Source of the DNA: an uncultured Brachybacterium sp.
Lineage (GTDB): Bacteria > Actinomycetota > Actinomycetes > Actinomycetales > Dermabacteraceae
Assembly (NCBI RefSeq): GCF_947500705.1
Contig: NZ_CANMSY010000009.1
Coordinates: 1-64,000, forward strand
Direction: 5' to 3'
DNA length: 64,000 nucleotides
The notes under the pieces were generated by a model. That model did not search any database. It saw nothing but the letters and a program-made list of their open reading frames with translations, and had not been told where the DNA came from. The translations under genes were made by a program, and so were the position numbers. Positions within the stretch are counted from its first letter, which is position 1; every line of letters starts with the position of its first letter. Below are positions 14,767-22,990 of the stretch, one piece after another.

Positions 14767-17328
14767 TTACAGCAACAGTCCGTTCGGCCAGTACGCGCGG
14801 TGACTCTTGGCGATCTTCCGCAGGCTTCCGCGGACTTGCTTTAGTTCGGTCGTCGAAGGCACGTTGTCGTCGTGATTGCCTGGGTTGAGAACGGTGGCGA
14901 AGGTGCGCCACTGTCCTTTCTCGGCGTTGTCACGCGCATACCCGCTAACAAGCGGCACAAGTTTACCGAGCACGGATGCTTCGGCATCGATGTCTTCGAC
15001 GGTGGTTAGTGGGCCCTCGTGGCTGCGTCCCGTTGCCACGATCTGCTTGGCGAGTCGTTCGGCCGCTGAGCGATAGCTTCCGCATGCTGCCCGTCGTCCG
15101 CGCGCGGTGGGTGCATTCAGGTTCTCTTCGGCTTCGAGTAGAAGCCGGCTGAAGGTGTCTGCCGTCTGAGTCGGGTCAGTGCCGGCGACGACGTCGAGCA
15201 GGTTGAGCTCGTAGGCGGCGAGACCGCGCCAGTCGTGGTTCGCCTGGCACCATTCGGCGAGCTTGCTGTCGAAGGTTGTAAGAATGACTTGTACACCGCT
15301 GTCGAGCAGTTGGCCGAGAGTGTTCTGAACGAAGGTGAGCCGGTGGTCGGCATCGCTGCCGGGAATCGGGTCATCGAGGACGACGATGGGTGAGCCGAGC
15401 AGTTCGGCGCGCGCGAGAAAGATCGACAGGCCGAGCGCGTTGAGCTGCGAGTCGCTGTAAACGCCAAGGGCTTCTCGCTTGACCGGGTCGCTGCTGGGGT
15501 CGGCGCGCAAGGCGGCGACTAGGTTGACGAACAGCGCGCCGCCGGCGCGGCGTTTGATTCCGCCGAACCCTACGAGCTCCTCGGGTCGGATGGTGCTCCA
15601 CCATGAGGTGATCGTGTCGCTCATGTGGGCGAAGCGTGTGTCGAGGACGCCGCCAGTAGCCTCGCGCAGTGCTTTCTCTGCAGCGGTGATCCGCTTGACG
15701 GTGCGCTGGCGGTTGGCCTCGGCGACGATGTCGGTGATGAGGTCGCCCCGATGGGCTAGCACGCCGGCGAGTTCGGTCAGTCCGCTGATGGTGATCCGGT
15801 CACGCGTTACCATTTCGACTGCGCCGCGCAGTGCCGTGGTTTCCCGCCCGTAGTCCTCGATGGCAACAGTGAGTGCCTTCACTGCCGCCCCGATGTTGCT
15901 GTAGCGGGCTGTGAGCTCGCCGGTCAGCCGTTCGCGGCTGGCCACGGCCTGGGACGTCTCGTCAACTTCGGCGCGGGCGGCCCCGACGGCGGTGTCGACC
16001 GCTTCGGCCGACTCCGCGACGACGGAGGCGGCGGCATGCGCTTGAGTGACAAGGGCAGGGTCGGCACCGAGATCGCGCAGTGTGTCCCGCGCCTGTTCGA
16101 CTTGAGCCGAGTTCCAGCCGGCGGCGCGCGGTACTGCCTCCTTCGCACCGTCGGCTACTTGATCGAGGTCGCGGCGCGCGTTGCTGAGAACACGCGCCGC
16201 GGTTCGAGCGGCGTCGTCGACAGCTTGGGTGTGCTGCAAGTGCTGGCGTAGTAATGCCATGCGGTCGGCCGTCAGTGCGTGCTGAGTACCGCAAACGGGG
16301 CATTCAACTGCCTCGTCGAGCGTCGTGTAGTCGCCGACGGCTAGCACTGCTTCGATCACCGGCGCGATCCGGGCGGCCTGCCGGTCCGATGCGTCCAAGG
16401 CGGTGCTGTAGTCGTCGAGGTTGGGCGCGGTCATCGTCTGCGTCACCGCCGGCCCCGTAGTGAACGCCCTCAGCGGAAAAGCGTGCTCGCGTTGGCTGTC
16501 CAGCGTTTCGCGCACCGCCTTATCAACGTCCTCCAGCGTGACGACGTCGCCTCCTCCCTCGGCGCGCTCACCGAGCACTGCGGCAGCCGCATCGAGCAGC
16601 GCACTTTCGACGGCGTCCCTGACAGTAGCCGCGTCGATGGGCTTCTTGGTCAAGGCGGTGATCGTCGTACCCGCCGACGCGGCCGCCGTGGCGGTCAGCG
16701 CGGCGACCAGATGCAATGCCGCGCCAGGTTGCTCCGCCTCAAGATAGGTTCGCGCTGCCTTGACTCGATCGCGAAGTAGATCCAGGTCAGTGAGCGACAG
16801 GAGGGCCTTGAAGTAGCCAACACGCTGCTTGGGTTCGGTCGACAACACGTGGCGCAACGTGTGCTGCAGCAGGACGGGAGCACGCATGGGCGGGTCAGCA
16901 AGCATTACACCGACCCGATCGAGATCGTCGACCTCCGTCCCGTCGAGCAGCAGGCGACTTTCGCATTCCGAACCCTGCCCGAAGTCACAGATAAGCTCCC
17001 GCCGAACCCGATGGCTGACCCCGTCCGCGCCGCGTAGCACCGCCTCGACGTAGACGGCGTCGTCGCCGACCGGCATGTGCGCGTTACGGAGGCTGTCGTT
17101 GTACTCCGCCTTGGCGCCGCCTAATAACTCCCGTCGGCTACTCCGGCCGCTGACGAGAAATTCGATCGCCTCGGCCAAGCTCGTCTTGCCCTGGCTGTTG
17201 CCGGCGTGCACGACGACCAAGGGTGCGTCCACCTGCAAGATCCGTGGCTCAGTGCCGAAGGCTCGGAAGCCGCGGATCTCGAGCGAGACCAGGCGCGGTC
17301 CGTGGACGGGGGTCAGGATCGCCGCCAC
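14767..17328 (-). CDS. Rad50/SbcC-like zinc-hook ATPase, candidate defence protein
   Basis: This 853-residue ABC-type ATPase has Walker A GNSQGKTS at 43-50 near the N-terminus and two long helical arms flanking a single CPVC zinc hook at 343-346. The ABC signature-like segment YSDSQLNALGLS is at about 624-635 and Walker B IVVLDDP at 648-654. A C-terminal domain of about 190 residues ends with a segment containing NPGNHDDNVPSTTELKQ. The layout matches SMC/Rad50-like ATPases; the DDP Walker B variant is typical of RloC/OLD-like defence ATPases. No nuclease motif is evident in this chain. GTG 17328 overlaps the end of the 55-residue gene, so the two are translationally coupled. Confidence 0.85.
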   Translation of the reverse strand: MAAILTPVHGPRLVSLEIRGFRAFGTEPRILQVDAPLVVVHAGNSQGKTSLAEAIEFLVSGRSSRRELLGGAKAEYNDSLRNAHMPVGDDAVYVEAVLRGADGVSHRVRRELICDFGQGSECESRLLLDGTEVDDLDRVGVMLADPPMRAPVLLQHTLRHVLSTEPKQRVGYFKALLSLTDLDLLRDRVKAARTYLEAEQPGAALHLVAALTATAAASAGTTITALTKKPIDAATVRDAVESALLDAAAAVLGERAEGGGDVVTLEDVDKAVRETLDSQREHAFPLRAFTTGPAVTQTMTAPNLDDYSTALDASDRQAARIAPVIEAVLAVGDYTTLDEAVECPVCGTQHALTADRMALLRQHLQHTQAVDDAARTAARVLSNARRDLDQVADGAKEAVPRAAGWNSAQVEQARDTLRDLGADPALVTQAHAAASVVAESAEAVDTAVGAARAEVDETSQAVASRERLTGELTARYSNIGAAVKALTVAIEDYGRETTALRGAVEMVTRDRITISGLTELAGVLAHRGDLITDIVAEANRQRTVKRITAAEKALREATGGVLDTRFAHMSDTITSWWSTIRPEELVGFGGIKRRAGGALFVNLVAALRADPSSDPVKREALGVYSDSQLNALGLSIFLARAELLGSPIVVLDDPIPGSDADHRLTFVQNTLGQLLDSGVQVILTTFDSKLAEWCQANHDWRGLAAYELNLLDVVAGTDPTQTADTFSRLLLEAEENLNAPTARGRRAACGSYRSAAERLAKQIVATGRSHEGPLTTVEDIDAEASVLGKLVPLVSGYARDNAEKGQWRTFATVLNPGNHDDNVPSTTELKQVRGSLRKIAKSHRAYWPNGLLL

Positions 17329-17480
17329 GTTGCGATGACGTCGCTAATTGCTGCGTCAAGGTCTTGCTCGGTGTTGACGCGATTGGCCGCCTCGGCTAGG
17401 GCACGCGCATCACGTCGCCCGGCATTTTCCCCGGCCAACTGTGCAAGCAGCGAGTTGAGATTGGGCAGGAGATCACTCAT
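17313..17480 (-). CDS. 55-aa protein coupled to the Rad50-like ATPase
   Basis: This short gene starts at ATG 17480 and encodes a soluble, helical, acidic/alanine-rich 55-residue protein (MSDLLPNLNSLLAQLAGENA at the start, TWRRS at the end). Its stop (17313-17315) lies inside the ATPase gene, overlapping the GTG start region by 16 bases. Such overlap usually means coupled translation and a shared complex. No family is recognised; it could be a partner, an inhibitor or a regulatory subunit of the ATPase. Confidence 0.7.
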   Translation of the reverse strand: MSDLLPNLNSLLAQLAGENAGRRDARALAEAANRVNTEQDLDAAISDVIATWRRS

Positions 17481-17708
17481 CGTCCTAGCATAAGGCTGTT
17501 GCCGGGGATATCGCGGGAGCCCATCGGCTTACGGAACGCGAGCCACCCCAGCCATCGCCCATGGGGGCCGCCACGGAGCACCGACAGAACACCGCCATTT
17601 ACCGGCGAAGGTCACACGGCTGCCGGTTCCGCCGGCTGTCGCACGTCCCGCGAAGGACCTTTTATGGCATAGCTTGGGCGAGGATGAAACGGGACCGGCC
17701 TGACGGCA

Positions 17709-18023
17709 TCAGAGGCTGAGGGTTGGGTCCACTGAGCTGATGCCCTTGGCCCACTCCCGCGCGTACGCGATTTCACGCTGCGTTGCCGATCCGAAGTATC
17801 CGCCTTCGCTGACCACTCGCACCTCGTCCGACAGGTCGATACGGCGTAGATGCAGCTCGCCCAGAGCTTCACGTCGGGCTGGGGTCAGTTCTTTACTGAT
17901 CGCTTCGGGGGCGAGCACGATTATCCCGAGCGCAGTGAGACGACGCCGCTCCGACTCGAACAGGCTCTGGAAGCGCAGCGAACCGCATAGGCAGACCACT
18001 CTGGGCCGGTCGGTGGAAATCAT
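17709..18023 (-). CDS. Nucleoside 2-deoxyribosyltransferase-like protein
   Basis: This 104-residue protein starts with VVCLCGSLRFQSLFESERRRL and ends with LHLRRIDLSDEVRVVSEGGYFGSATQREIAYAREWAK. The CGS motif after the first strand and the DEVRVVSEGGYFG strand-loop are typical of nucleoside 2-deoxyribosyltransferase-like folds (DUF4406 relatives). Members act on nucleosides or nucleotide derivatives; the exact reaction here is unknown. A strong ribosome site (GGAGG) precedes ATG 18023. It is on the same strand as the Rad50-like ATPase operon but 228 bases upstream of it, so co-transcription is possible. Confidence 0.75.
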   Translation of the reverse strand: MISTDRPRVVCLCGSLRFQSLFESERRRLTALGIIVLAPEAISKELTPARREALGELHLRRIDLSDEVRVVSEGGYFGSATQREIAYAREWAKGISSVDPTLSL

Positions 18024-18125
18024 GCACGAACCTCCGTGACTCAGGGACTAATGGGCGAAAATGCTCGCACGCCTCGACTCCGCTCGCCCTGCGTTCGACA
18101 ACGACCGTTTACGACACATCCAGGC

Positions 18126-19231
18126 GGTGGTGTCAAAGCGTGGAAGCAACATGGGGCTCGCCGGCCAGTAGTCGGGCGAAGGATTCTGTCGGTGTCAGGA
18201 AGCCGAGTCGGCGTCGGGGTCGGTTGTTGATCTCCTCGGCGATGGTGGTGAGGTAGGGCTGGTGGTCGGGGATCACGGTGCCCTTGGGGAGGTACTCCCG
18301 GTAGAGCCGGTTCGTGTTCTCGTTGCCGGGCCGCTGCCAGGGCGAGTGGGGCTCAGCGAAGTAGACCGGCATGTCCGTGGCCAGGGAAACTTTCGCGTGC
18401 TGCGCCATCTCGGAGCCCTGGTCCCAGGCCAGCGAGGCCTGCATCATCCTGGGCAGCTCGGTGAAGTACTCGATGACCGCGTCCGCTGTGCCCTCGGCAT
18501 GTTTGGAGGGCAGGGCGAGCAGGCCGGTGAACCCGCTCATCCGCTCCACCAGGGTCGCAGCGCACGAGGCCCCGTTCTTCCCGATGATCAGGTCGCCCTC
18601 CCAGTGCCCCGGCACCCGCCGCTGCGCGGCGTCCTCGCCCCGTTCCGCGAGCGGGACCATCCCCACGATCGGCCCGCCCCTGGTCCGGCCGGTGGTGCGG
18701 GGCCGGCGCTTGGTCCGCTTGGACTGCAGGAAGATCCCGCGCCCCGCGATTTCACCGCGGGGAATCGCGTAGATGTACTGGTAGATCGCTTCTCCGCTGA
18801 CGGTGCGGCCCTGAGCATCGGGAGAGTTCGCCATGCGTCCAACGGTCGGGTCTGCGGCCTCCAGACACAAGCGACCCGCGATCTCGTTCGGCGTCCACGA
18901 CGCCGCGAGGTCGGCGTTCACCCGGGCCTCGAGCACCGGATCCTTCGCGACTTTCCGGACCTGCGGGCGCGAACGCTGACGCTGCGCTTTCACGTCAGCG
19001 GTCACGGCTTGATAGCCACGGCTCTTCGTCGAGTTCCGTCGCATCTCCCTGGAGACCACTGACGGGCATCTGCCCAGGTGAGCAGCGATGCGACGGACTC
19101 CCCACCCGGCCTTCGATCCCGTCGAGATCTCCATCCGCTCCGTGAACGTGAGCCGCCGCCGCACCATCCCAGGCCTCCTCGCCTCGAGCCCCCACCGACC
19201 GGGAGTGTTGCTACGACGCTATGACATCACC
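18126..19231 (-). mobile_element. Complete IS30-family insertion sequence
   Basis: The element is 1106 bp. Its inverted repeats (18126-18151 and 19206-19231) match at 22 of 26 positions, and it holds one intact transposase. The flanks (GGC and AAC) show no target duplication, which suggests recombination with another copy such as the one at 1-77. Its transposase-start end cuts into a TetR gene at 19231. Confidence 0.88.
18133..19167 (-). CDS. IS30-family transposase
   Basis: This 344-residue protein has the IS30 N-terminal helix-turn-helix (RLTFTERMEISTG, then VRRIAAHLGRCPSVVSREMR). It also has the DDE catalytic core with HWEGDLIIGKNG (first Asp), LAWDQGSEMAQH (second Asp) and WQRPGNENTNRLYREYLPKG (Glu). 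All three acidic residues are present, so the enzyme is probably functional. It could also act on the partner copy whose end is at 1-77. Confidence 0.95.
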   Translation of the reverse strand: MVRRRLTFTERMEISTGSKAGWGVRRIAAHLGRCPSVVSREMRRNSTKSRGYQAVTADVKAQRQRSRPQVRKVAKDPVLEARVNADLAASWTPNEIAGRLCLEAADPTVGRMANSPDAQGRTVSGEAIYQYIYAIPRGEIAGRGIFLQSKRTKRRPRTTGRTRGGPIVGMVPLAERGEDAAQRRVPGHWEGDLIIGKNGASCAATLVERMSGFTGLLALPSKHAEGTADAVIEYFTELPRMMQASLAWDQGSEMAQHAKVSLATDMPVYFAEPHSPWQRPGNENTNRLYREYLPKGTVIPDHQPYLTTIAEEINNRPRRRLGFLTPTESFARLLAGEPHVASTL

Positions 19232-19825
19232 AACCTTCGTCCACTGCCCAGACCGACCTTCGCCGCGGTTCATCAATTGAGCGATCAGCCCGTTCATGAA
19301 CGCGTGAAGGTGGCCCAGGGGGAGCACATCGCCCCTCACCCCGAGAGCGCGGAGGGCCTCCGCGCCCACGTCGCGGATGGTCCCGTCGACCTCACGCCAA
19401 ATCGGCTGCAAGCCCGGCTCCGTCAGGGCGCTCGCACTGAGGGTCAACAGCACCGCCGCCTCGAGCCGGCGCTCCGCGTCGAGGGGGAGCAGTAGCCGTG
19501 CGCGCTCGGGGCCTCCTTCGAGATTCGCCGGTAGCGCACCGACCCGGTCGCGGATGCTCGGCGCGATCGCTTCCAGCGCGCGCTCGCGCATCACGGCCTG
19601 GCTGGGCATCGTGTACCGCATCGAGCTCACCGCCACCCTAGACTCGTCAGCGAGGGCCTTCACGGTCAGGGCGAGCACTCCCTCACGGGCGATCAGACGC
19701 CAGGCCGCGGCAATCACCTTGGTGTCGCGGGCACGGATGGTCTCTGCATTGGTGGCCTCGCTCCATGGTTCCACCAGCGGCCCGACGAGAGCGAGCTGCG
19801 CATAGCCCGCCCCATCGGCGGTCAT
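19211..19825 (-). CDS. TetR-type regulator, 3' end replaced by IS30 sequence
   Basis: The 204-residue frame has an N-terminal HTH of TetR type (VIAAAWRLIAREGVLALTVKALADESRVAVSSMRY, about residues 36-70) and a helical ligand-binding domain with typical GLQPIWREV and MNGLIAQLM helices. The last eight residues (about KVGDVIAS) and the stop codon lie at or inside the IS30 inverted repeat (19206-19231), so the natural C-terminus has been cut off. Family length suggests only a small loss, and the protein may still fold. The target gene is not evident; the small membrane gene at 19925 is divergent. Confidence 0.8.
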   Translation of the reverse strand: MTADGAGYAQLALVGPLVEPWSEATNAETIRARDTKVIAAAWRLIAREGVLALTVKALADESRVAVSSMRYTMPSQAVMRERALEAIAPSIRDRVGALPANLEGGPERARLLLPLDAERRLEAAVLLTLSASALTEPGLQPIWREVDGTIRDVGAEALRALGVRGDVLPLGHLHAFMNGLIAQLMNRGEGRSGQWTKVGDVIAS

Positions 19826-19924
19826 TGCTAGGCCGTCCAGAGGTCATGCCGGGAGAGGGCAGAATGTGCAGGGGCGAGGCGAATCTAGACGTGCCGCCTG
19901 TCGAACACCACAAAGAGGAGAAAC

Positions 19925-20329
19925 ATGGTCTGTCCACCCGCCGTGCAAACCGGGCCGAAGTTCGAAAAGATCCTTTGCCGATGGCACGCTCGATGTGTAA
20001 ATGAGCGCCTACGTTCCCTTAAGTGCGACGAGGTGCGGGACGGCGACGAGGCGCGCATCGCTAGCGCGGTTTTCAAGGAGCAGGACGGCATCCTCGCCGC
20101 GGGCCTGCTGCCTGTAGGGACGGCCGCTGTTGCCGCGATCCTCGCCGCTGGCGGGGATGACTTCGCCACGATGGCATTTATTGCGGCCGTAGCCGTAGCG
20201 TTACTTGGGTTCGTATTCCTGGGAGTTCTCAATATCGTTCAGCGGAACCACGCAGTCGCTATGAGGGTGATTGATTACCGGCTTGAATCAGGCCACGCTT
20301 TGCAGTGCCCGACTACGGTTTCCGTGTAG
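19925..20329 (+). CDS. Hypothetical two-helix membrane protein
   Basis: This 134-residue protein has a charged N-terminal part of about 55 residues with several Cys, then two hydrophobic helices (about 56-75 and 82-103) joined by a short GGDD loop, and a short polar tail. The helical-hairpin topology puts both ends on the same side of the membrane. A strong ribosome site (GAGGAG at 19916-19921) precedes the ATG. It is divergent from the truncated TetR gene, with about 100 bases between, and so may be its target. No family is recognised. Confidence 0.6.
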   Translation: MVCPPAVQTGPKFEKILCRWHARCVNERLRSLKCDEVRDGDEARIASAVFKEQDGILAAGLLPVGTAAVAAILAAGGDDFATMAFIAAVAVALLGFVFLGVLNIVQRNHAVAMRVIDYRLESGHALQCPTTVSV

Positions 20330-20499
20330 CGGTGTTGCTTCGCAGTTAGATGGCGGTGCTGTGTTGCTGCTCTGTGGCGGTTCATGGCGCGTGGTCCCGC
20401 CCGCCCGCCCGAACACCGGTCCCCGGGCGCGGATCAGGTTCGAGGCTCCAAGTTTGGTTCCAATGACCGGAAGGACTTAACCCGGCTCCCGTAGCGGCA
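20330..20499. other. Non-coding stretch within the ICE remnant
   Basis: No supported gene, RNA or promoter is seen here. It links the membrane-protein gene to the IS3 remnant; with the remnant and right attachment site it makes a gene-free stretch of about 570 bases. Confidence 0.5.
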
Positions 20500-20750
20500 G
20501 GGACCGATGCACGAGTAGGTGTCAGCTGGGGTGAGGCCGCAAAGCTGATGGTCAGGTATCACGATTCTCTCGTATTCCATGGGGACCAATCGGCCGAGGC
20601 GGGCTTGCCTGCCACGGCGGTGGCAAGTCCGTTCGATCCAGGTGATGATCGCGTGTGCACACGAGCGGGCAGAGCTCTTCCCGTCAGATTCGCCTGCGAC
20701 AGCCAGGCAGCAGCACGGCGCAGGACCTCGTTCTCCTTCGTCCTTCCCTG
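20500..20750 (-). mobile_element. Internally deleted IS3-family remnant
   Basis: The left end (GGGACCGATGCA..TAGGTGTCA) resembles the inverted repeat of the IS3 element at 11054. The next about 150 bases match the OrfB 3' end (CTCGTATTCCATGGGG.CAATCGGCC), then the sequence jumps to the OrfA 3' end (ENEVLRRAAAWLSQANL on the minus strand). Almost all of OrfB and most of OrfA are gone. It lies about 60 bases inside the inferred right attachment site. Confidence 0.78.
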
Positions 20751-20812
20751 CAACACACCTCGGCGCCCCAGATCACGGCACGCCTACTCGCGCATCAGTC
20801 CAGGATGTTCAT

Positions 20813-20843
20813 AGGGTCCGAGGTAGGAGTCGCTGATGACGCA
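20813..20843 (+). other. Right attachment site (attR) of the ICE remnant
   Basis: The 31 bases match the tRNA-Lys 3' part (5986-6016) at 25 positions, including the last 11 without change. The caveat is that the core with the following TCAG forms a short palindrome (CTGATGACGCATCAG), so part of the match could reflect hairpin structure. Its position directly before a tRNA-type terminator favours the attachment-site reading. Confidence 0.6.
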
Positions 20844-20850
20844 TCAGAAA

Positions 20851-20873
20851 GGCCCCGCCGCGTCGGCGGGGCC
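20851..20873 (+). terminator. Displaced tRNA-Lys terminator / end of ScyD-like gene
   Basis: A perfect 10-bp stem (20851-20860 with 20864-20873) is followed by TCTCCTCGTC on the plus strand and preceded by AAA, giving Us on the minus strand. It lies 7 bases past the attR core and 31 bases from the stop of the convergent gene, so it probably once ended tRNA-Lys and now serves the neighbour. Confidence 0.75.
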
Positions 20874-20904
20874 TCTCCTCGTCGTATCTCAGACGGATAT
20901 GGGC

Positions 20905-22035
20905 TCAGAGCCCGATCCTCACCACGCTGCCATCTCCCGGGACAGGTGCGGCTGCGCCGAGCGTGAGGTAGGCATCTCCTCTGCGGATCGCGAGCCCGTA
21001 GGGCTGATCCAGGCCGCCCGCGACCACTTCGTGCTCGTCGCTGCCGGGGGTGACCTCGCGCAGCGCGCCGATGGGCCCGTTCAGCAGTCCGCCGGTCGCG
21101 AGCTCGACGGCATAGAGCGTCCCGTCGTCGGCGAAGGCGAGGGAGGTGACGTTGGTGAGCCCGGTGGCGTAGGCCTCGGGGGCGTGCCCGGGCTCGACCC
21201 GCCAGATCGTCGAGGATCCTTGCTCGAAGGGGAAGCCGACAAGCTGTGAGACGTACCAGGCGCCGTCAGGTCCCTGCACCACATCGCTGGGGACCGCATC
21301 GACGGGCGTGCCGACGGGCACCGGTCCGGGCTGAGTGGTGATCACCGGGTCGAACCCGGTGATCGTGTCCCCACCCTTCCGGGTGGAGACCAGGGAATTC
21401 CCTCCCGCGTCTGTATAGACGTACCCGTTCCCGGAGCGGGCGAGCCCGGTGGGGTTGCTGTCCACGTCGTCATCGACGCTGTGCGCGTCCTCGTGCGCGA
21501 CGGCATCGAAAGCCAGGGTGCGATCGCCTCCGTCGTGCTGGGGCTTGAGGCTGCCGGTGACGATGGTTCCCAGGCGCTTCCCCTCTGCGCCGAAGGCGTC
21601 GCGATGTGCCGGGGAGCCGCCCAGGCCGATGGTGATCGCGAAGCGGTGGTTCCCGGTGAAGGCGATGTCGAAGGGGCCGATGGCCTCGGTGTCGTTCGCG
21701 ACCGACGGCAGCCCGGTGACCACGCGTTCGACGCCGTGATCCGTGATCCGGGCGATCGAGCCGGTGGCGCCCAGGCAGGCGCTGGCGGCTGCGGTGAGCG
21801 GATGGCAGTTCCCGCCGTCCTCTGCCGAGGGGCCTCCGGTGCCCGCCTCGGCGACGTAGAGCGTTCCTCCCGGGCTGAAGGTCAGGTGGCGAGGGCTGTT
21901 CAGTCCGGTGGCGACGATCTCGATGTCGACCTCGGCGGCGTCCTGCGCGACGGCCGGGGATGCTCCGAGGAGAGCCGCCCCGAGGGCGAGGGCGCCGACC
22001 GCCGCCAGCAGCCGCGTGGTCCGATGAAGAAGCAT
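20905..22035 (-). CDS. Secreted ScyD/ScyE-family beta-propeller protein
   Basis: This 376-residue protein has a clear signal peptide (LLAAVGALALGAALLGASPAVA, cleavage near residue 30). NHL-like propeller blades follow (LNSPRHLTFSPGGTLYVAEAG, then DIAFTGNHRFAITIG and LAFADDGTLYAVELATGG). This is the pattern of the ScyD/ScyE family, whose roles outside scytonemin clusters are unknown. The start at 22035 is fixed by AGGAGG at 22043-22048. The protein is probably extracellular. It is the first core gene right of the element. Confidence 0.88.
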   Translation of the reverse strand: MLLHRTTRLLAAVGALALGAALLGASPAVAQDAAEVDIEIVATGLNSPRHLTFSPGGTLYVAEAGTGGPSAEDGGNCHPLTAAASACLGATGSIARITDHGVERVVTGLPSVANDTEAIGPFDIAFTGNHRFAITIGLGGSPAHRDAFGAEGKRLGTIVTGSLKPQHDGGDRTLAFDAVAHEDAHSVDDDVDSNPTGLARSGNGYVYTDAGGNSLVSTRKGGDTITGFDPVITTQPGPVPVGTPVDAVPSDVVQGPDGAWYVSQLVGFPFEQGSSTIWRVEPGHAPEAYATGLTNVTSLAFADDGTLYAVELATGGLLNGPIGALREVTPGSDEHEVVAGGLDQPYGLAIRRGDAYLTLGAAAPVPGDGSVVRIGL

Positions 22036-22216
22036 GGCAATACCTCCTATACCACGCCGCGGCATCGTTGCGGCGGCTTTTCGCCACACTAGTCCGCTGT
22101 GGGGGCCGTGGATAGGCCGAGGCTCCTCCGATTTGCCCGACTCGCAGGAGGTGGTGCGAGCAGCCCTGGCCTGTCGGCGGACATGCGAGGAAGAGCTCGA
22201 GGAGCCGGGCTTCCCC

Positions 22217-22990
22217 TCAGCGGAAGCGCCGCACCGCGGCCGGGTTCGCCTCGGCCAGCTCCCGGATCGGCTCGTGCTCGGTCTGGGCGAGCACCTCGGA
22301 GAGCGTGCCGCGGGCCAGCAGCCTCCCGTCGCCGAGGAAGACGATCTGCGGGCACAACCGCTGCAGCAGCTCGACGTCATGGGAGGCGATCAGGGTGCCG
22401 ATGCCGAGGCGCTGGATGGTGGCGGCCAGGGTGGCCGCGATCCGGCCCCTGGCGTTCGGATCCACCGCGGTCAGCGGCTCGTCGAGCACCAGGAGCTCGG
22501 GGCGGGTGGCGAGCGCGGTCGCGAGCGCGACCCGTTGGATCTCCCCACCGGAGAGCGTGCGCATCGTGCGGGGCAGGAAGTGCTCCGCGAGGCCGACGGA
22601 CTCGAGCATCTCCGCAGCGGAGACGGAATGGGTGCGGCCGCCCTTGCGTGCCACCTTCGCGGCCAGCTCGAGTCGGGAACGCACGGTCTCGCGGGGATCC
22701 GAGATGGTCATCGCGTACTGCGAGACGAAGCGGACCGCGGCCCGGAAGGTCTTGCGGTCCTTCCCGCGCAGCTTCGAGACTCGCCGCCCGTTCCAGGTGA
22801 CCTCCCCGGCATCGGGGATGTGCTCTCCGCTGAGCGAGGCGAGCAGGGTGGTCTTCCCGGCCCCCGAGGGTCCCAGCAGGCCCAGCGGCGGATCCCCGGC
22901 GCTGAACGTGAGGTCGATGCCCTGAAGCACCTGCTCGCCGGGATATCCGGCATGCAGGGAGGTGGCGGTGAGCGTCGTCGAAGCTGGCAT
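22217..22990 (-). CDS. ABC transporter ATP-binding protein
   Basis: This 257-residue ATPase has Walker A GPSGAGKT near residue 40, the Q-loop FVSQYAMTISDP, the signature LSGGEIQRVALA, Walker B LLVLDEPLTAVD and the H-loop SHDVELL. It resembles the second ATPases of peptide/nickel (Dpp/Opp/Nik) importers. No permease or binding-protein gene is adjacent, so its membrane partner is encoded elsewhere. A GAGGAAAG ribosome site precedes the ATG. Confidence 0.92.
   Translation of the reverse strand: MPASTTLTATSLHAGYPGEQVLQGIDLTFSAGDPPLGLLGPSGAGKTTLLASLSGEHIPDAGEVTWNGRRVSKLRGKDRKTFRAAVRFVSQYAMTISDPRETVRSRLELAAKVARKGGRTHSVSAAEMLESVGLAEHFLPRTMRTLSGGEIQRVALATALATRPELLVLDEPLTAVDPNARGRIAATLAATIQRLGIGTLIASHDVELLQRLCPQIVFLGDGRLLARGTLSEVLAQTEHEPIRELAEANPAAVRRFR

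Larger units (their letters stand above)
6017..20843. mobile_element. Degenerate integrative conjugative element in tRNA-Lys
   Basis: The segment begins directly after the tRNA-Lys 3' end and runs to a 31-base sequence at 20813-20843 that matches the tRNA 3' part at 25 positions, the last 11 bases identically. Right after that copy lies a strong terminator, as expected for the original tRNA-Lys terminator displaced by insertion. Inside are a TraG/VirD4 remnant, ArdC, an HNH protein and coupled small genes typical of actinobacterial conjugative elements. Insertion sequences and a candidate defence cluster follow. No tyrosine or large serine integrase, relaxase or replication gene is visible, so this is a deleted remnant. 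The right boundary is the least certain part. Confidence 0.75.

Noticed and set aside
6017-20843. Prophage identity for the tRNA-Lys insertion
   Set aside because: No capsid, terminase, tail or lysis genes are present; TraG and ArdC indicate a conjugative element.
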